A stretch of 12,500 nucleotides of DNA, from NCBI RefSeq assembly GCF_042767895.1, contig NC_091552.1, forward strand, positions 4,095,220 through 4,107,719, read 5' to 3'. Source of the stretch: Penaeus vannamei (taxonomy: Eukaryota > Arthropoda > Malacostraca > Decapoda > Penaeidae). Under the pieces are notes generated by a model. It was not told the DNA's origin and ran no database searches. It saw nothing but the letters and a program-made list of their open reading frames with translations. Shown here piece by piece: positions 9,940 to 12,500 of the stretch. Every line of letters begins with the position of its first letter. The first letter of the stretch is position 1. A program made the position numbers and the translations under genes.

Positions 9940-10440
9940 TGCATAATGTAATATTATATCCCTGAAAAAAAATTGCATAATGTAATATTATGTCCCTGAA
10001 AAAAAAATGCATAATGTAATATTATATCTCTGAAAAAATTGCATAATGTAATATTATATCCCTGAAAAAAATTGCATAATGTAATATTATATCCCTGAAA
10101 AAAAATGCCTAATGTAATATTATATCCCTGAAAAAAAATGCATAACGTAATATTATATCCCTGAAAAAAATTGCATAATGTAATATTATATCCCTGAAAA
10201 AAAATGCATAATGTAATATTATATCCCTGAAAAAAATTGCATAATGTAATATTATATCTCTGGAAAAAATTGCATAATGTAATATTATATCCCTGAAAAA
10301 AAATGCCTAATGTAATATTATATCCCTGAAAAAAAATGCCTAATGTAATATTATATCCCTGAAAAAAAATGCATAACGTAATATTATATCCCTGAAAAAA
10401 AATGCATAACGTAATATTATATCCCTGAAAAAAAATGCAT
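9940..10440 (+). repeat. 1.28-kb-spaced segmental duplication, copy 2
   Basis: This is the second copy of the marker series: atgtccctg (about 9990), gcct, cataacg (10141), ctctgg (about 10258), two gcct units and cataacg (about 10375). The offset is 1279-1280 bases at first and 1313 after an additional unit, so one 33-base unit was gained or lost within the block after duplication. Confidence 0.88.
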
Positions 10441-10664
10441 AATGTAATATTATATCCCTGAAAAAAATTGCATAATGTAATATTATATCTCTGGAAAAAA
10501 TTGCATAATGTAATATTATATCCCTGAAAAAAAATGCATAACGTAATATTATATCCCTGAAAAAAAATGCATAATGTAATATTATATCCCTGAAAAAAAA
10601 TTGCATAATGTAATATTATATCCCTGAAAAAAATTGCATAATGTAATATTATATCTCTGGAAAA
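10254..10664 (+). repeat. ctctgg-marked higher-order series
   Basis: The rare ctctgg unit, besides its single copy near 8945, occurs here at about 10258, 10489 and 10655, spaced 231 (seven units) and 166 (five units). Each is preceded by a cataacg unit and plain units, which suggests variable-length copies of one cassette. Confidence 0.7.
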
Positions 10665-11094
10665 AAAAATTGCATAATGTAATATTATATCTCTGAAAAA
10701 AATGCCTAATGTAATATTATATCCCTGAAAAAAAATGCATAATGTAATATTATCCTGAAAAAAATTGCATAATGTAATATTATATCCCTGAAAAAAATTG
10801 CATAATGTAATATTATATCCCTGAAAAAAAATGCCTAATGTAATATTATATCCCTGAAAAAAATTGCATAATGTAATATTATATCTCTGAAAAAAAAATG
10901 CATAATGTAATATTATATCTCTGAAAAAAATTGCATAATGTAATATTATATCCCTGAAAAAAAAATGCCTAATATAATATTATATCTCTGAAAAAATTGC
11001 ATAATGTAATATTATATCCCTGAAAAAAAATACATAATGTAATATTATATCTCTGAAAAAATTGCATAATGTAATATTATATCTCTGAAAAAAA

Positions 11095-11575
11095 GCATAA
11101 TGTAATATTATCCTGAAAAAAAAAAATGCATAATGTAATATTATATCCCTGAAAAAAAATGCCTAATGTAATATTATCCTGAAAAAAAATGCATAATGTA
11201 ATATTATATCTCTGAAAAAAATTGCATAATGTAATATTATATCCCTGAAAAAAAGCATAATGTAATATTATCCTGAAAAAAAAAAATGCATAATGTAATA
11301 TTATATCCCTGAAAAAAAATGCCTAATGTAATATTATCCTGAAAAAAAAATGCATAATGTAATATTATATCTCTGAAAAAATTGCATAATGTAATATTAT
11401 ATCTCTGAAAAAAAGCATAATGTAATATTATCCTGAAAAAAAAAAATGCATAATGTAATATTATATCCCTGAAAAAAAATGCCTAATGTAATATTATATC
11501 CCTGAAAAAAAATGCCTAATGTAATATTATCCTGAAAAAAAATGCATAATGTAATATTATATCTCTGAAAAAAAT
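11095..11575 (+). repeat. Five-unit (160-bp) higher-order repeat, three copies
   Basis: A cassette beginning with the shortened junction aaaagcataatg starts at 11095, 11255 and 11415, exactly 160 bases apart. Its order is attatcctg with an 11-A tract, tccctg, gcct plus attatcctg, tctctg, then a final unit. The third copy carries one additional gcct unit (about 11481-11513). This is the clearest higher-order repeat in the window. Confidence 0.92.
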
Positions 11576-11608
11576 TGCATAATGTAATATTATATCCCTG
11601 AAAAAATT

Positions 11609-11807
11609 GCATAATGTAATATTATATCCCTGAAAAAAAAATGCATAATGTAATATTAAATCCCTGAAAAAAATGCCTAATGTAATATTATATCCCTGAA
11701 AAAAATTGCATAATGTAATATTATATCCCTGAAAAAAAAATGCATAATGTAATATTAAATCCCTGAAAAAAATGCCTAATGTAATATTATATCCCTGAAA
11801 AAAAAAT
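11609..11807 (+). repeat. Three-unit (99-bp) higher-order repeat, two copies
   Basis: The private variant attaaatccctg (11655 and 11754) is followed in both cases by a gcct unit. Copies start at 11609 and 11708. They match over nearly the full 99 bases, including a 9-A tract, and differ only at the final A/T junction. Confidence 0.9.
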
Positions 11808-12208
11808 GCATAATGTAATATTATATCCCTGAAAAAAATTGCATAATGTAATATTATATCCCTGAAAAAAATTGCATAATGTAATATTATATCCCTGAAA
11901 AAAAAATTGTATAATGTAATATTATCCTGAAAAAAATTGCATAATGTAATATTATATCCCTGAAAAAAATTGCATAATGTTATATTATATCCCTGAAAAA
12001 AAATTGCATAATGTAATATTATATCCCTGAAAAAATTGCATAATGTAATATTATATCCCTGAAAAAAAAATGCATAATGTAATATTATATCCCTGAAAAA
12101 AAAAATGCATAATGTAATATTATATCCCTGAAAAAAAATGCATAATGTAATATTATATCCCTGAAAAAAATGCATAATGTAATATTATATCCCTGAAAAA
12201 AAATGCAT

Positions 12209-12316
12209 AATGTAATATCATTTCTCTGAAAAAAATTGCATAATGTAATATTATATCCCTGAAAAAAATTGCATAATGTAATATTATATCCCTGAAAAAA
12301 ATTTGCATAATGTAAT
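12209..12316 (+). repeat. Right-edge decayed units of satellite B
   Basis: One unit near the end reads gtaatatcatttctctg, with several private changes. The last full unit ends with atttgc, and the final partial unit stops after gcataatgtaat at 12316. Divergence again rises at the array border, as at the left edge. Confidence 0.85.
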
Positions 12317-12500
12317 TTCGAATATACGATAGCACATTGGCCCTAACCTTTGCTAATTACTTTAAGATTTATGATGATTAGCCAGTTCGTGTGATGAATC
12401 GTTCTGTAACATGGTGTATGTTATGGGAATGTTATTTTTCTGATTAAATATTAGCCTGTTCGTTCGGATATTCTCACAACCCTTTAGCTATTAAGAAATT
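12317..12500. other. Unique right flank, no gene seen
   Basis: These 184 bases have no tandem repeat. The longest plus-strand ATG frame I checked is 17 codons (from 12394, closed upstream by TAG at 12379). I see no tRNA, terminal repeat or known motif. The sequence is cut by the window end, so a gene could begin beyond it. Confidence 0.8.

Larger units (their letters stand above)
2131..12316 (+). repeat. Satellite B: ~33-bp AT-rich tandem array, ~300 units
   Basis: This is a head-to-tail array about 10.2 kb long with uniform orientation. The consensus unit is gcataatgtaatattat, then atccctg, then about 7 A, then t or tt, about 79% A+T. Unit length is mostly 31-36 because the A-tract varies (about 5 to 13). 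Recurrent variants are tctctg for tccctg; a 3-base deletion giving attatcctg; a 2-base deletion giving tatatctg; gcct for gcat (rare before 8590, common after); gtgat and gttat for gtaat; cataacg; and ctctgg. The minus strand lacks stops in two of three frames and yields 11-residue periodic peptides (FFQGYNITLCN or FFRDIILHYAI). The plus strand is stopped in all frames. Both ends lie in the window, so the array length is complete as assembled, although such arrays are prone to collapse or expansion in assembly. Confidence 0.98.

Noticed and set aside
2131..12316. TATAAT / TATA-box promoters on the minus strand of each unit
   Set aside because: Such words are expected in any 79% AT repeat containing taatattat; there are no associated genes or further promoter elements.
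2131..12316. Terminal repeats or target-site duplication making satellite B part of a transposon
   Set aside because: The sequences just outside 2131 and 12316 share no inverted or direct repeat that I can see; the common tttgcataatgtaat is the unit itself.
12394..12447. 17-codon ATG frame in the right flank
   Set aside because: It is too short, is closed upstream by TAG, and has no recognisable motif or context.

Overview
This window is almost entirely satellite DNA: two unrelated head-to-tail tandem arrays separated by about 180 bases of single-copy sequence. I see no complete recognisable gene, no RNA gene and no intact mobile element. Very long homogeneous arrays with nested higher-order repeats, no protein-coding density and strongly AT-rich composition point to heterochromatin-like or subtelomeric/pericentromeric DNA of a eukaryote. 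The sequence alone does not identify the species.

Layout. (1) Positions 1-1946 hold satellite A, 97 copies by hand count of a 20-base unit (gacacacaaatgtaaacacc) plus a decayed terminal fragment. It is cut by the left edge of the window. (2) Positions 1947-2130 are unique DNA. A 49-codon plus-strand reading frame (2020-2169) starts here and ends inside the first unit of the next array. (3) Positions 2131-12316 hold satellite B, roughly 300 copies of a unit of about 33 bases (consensus pieces gcataatgtaatattat, then atccctg, then an A-tract of about 5-13, then t or tt). (4) Positions 12317-12500 are unique DNA with no gene that I can support.

Satellite A: every unit junction carries a CpG, nearly every unit carries a perfect forkhead-type RTAAACA word, and the minus strand has no stop codon in any of its three frames. 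Sequence variants are regional (cagatg block, aacaac units, 19-base units), showing local amplification.

Satellite B: each unit carries a short AT inverted repeat whose minus strand reads TAATATTAC, and an A-tract of variable length. Diagnostic variants reveal nested higher-order repeats of about 66, 99, 132, 160, 359, 510 and 1280 bases, so the array has grown by repeated unequal exchange or slippage at many scales. The many minus-strand reading frames through it (11-residue periodic peptides) are by-products of a stop-poor unit whose length is a multiple of three.

The most interesting point is the left edge of satellite B. The end of the 49-codon frame (HIPERKKQICIM-stop) aligns codon for codon with the plus-strand translation of a satellite unit (YIPEKNCIM-stop). 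A-tract interruptions disappear stepwise over the first three units. This suggests either that the array was seeded from the 3' end of a coding-like sequence, possibly a THAP-like fragment, or that the edge units are decayed array members. The window cannot decide between these.
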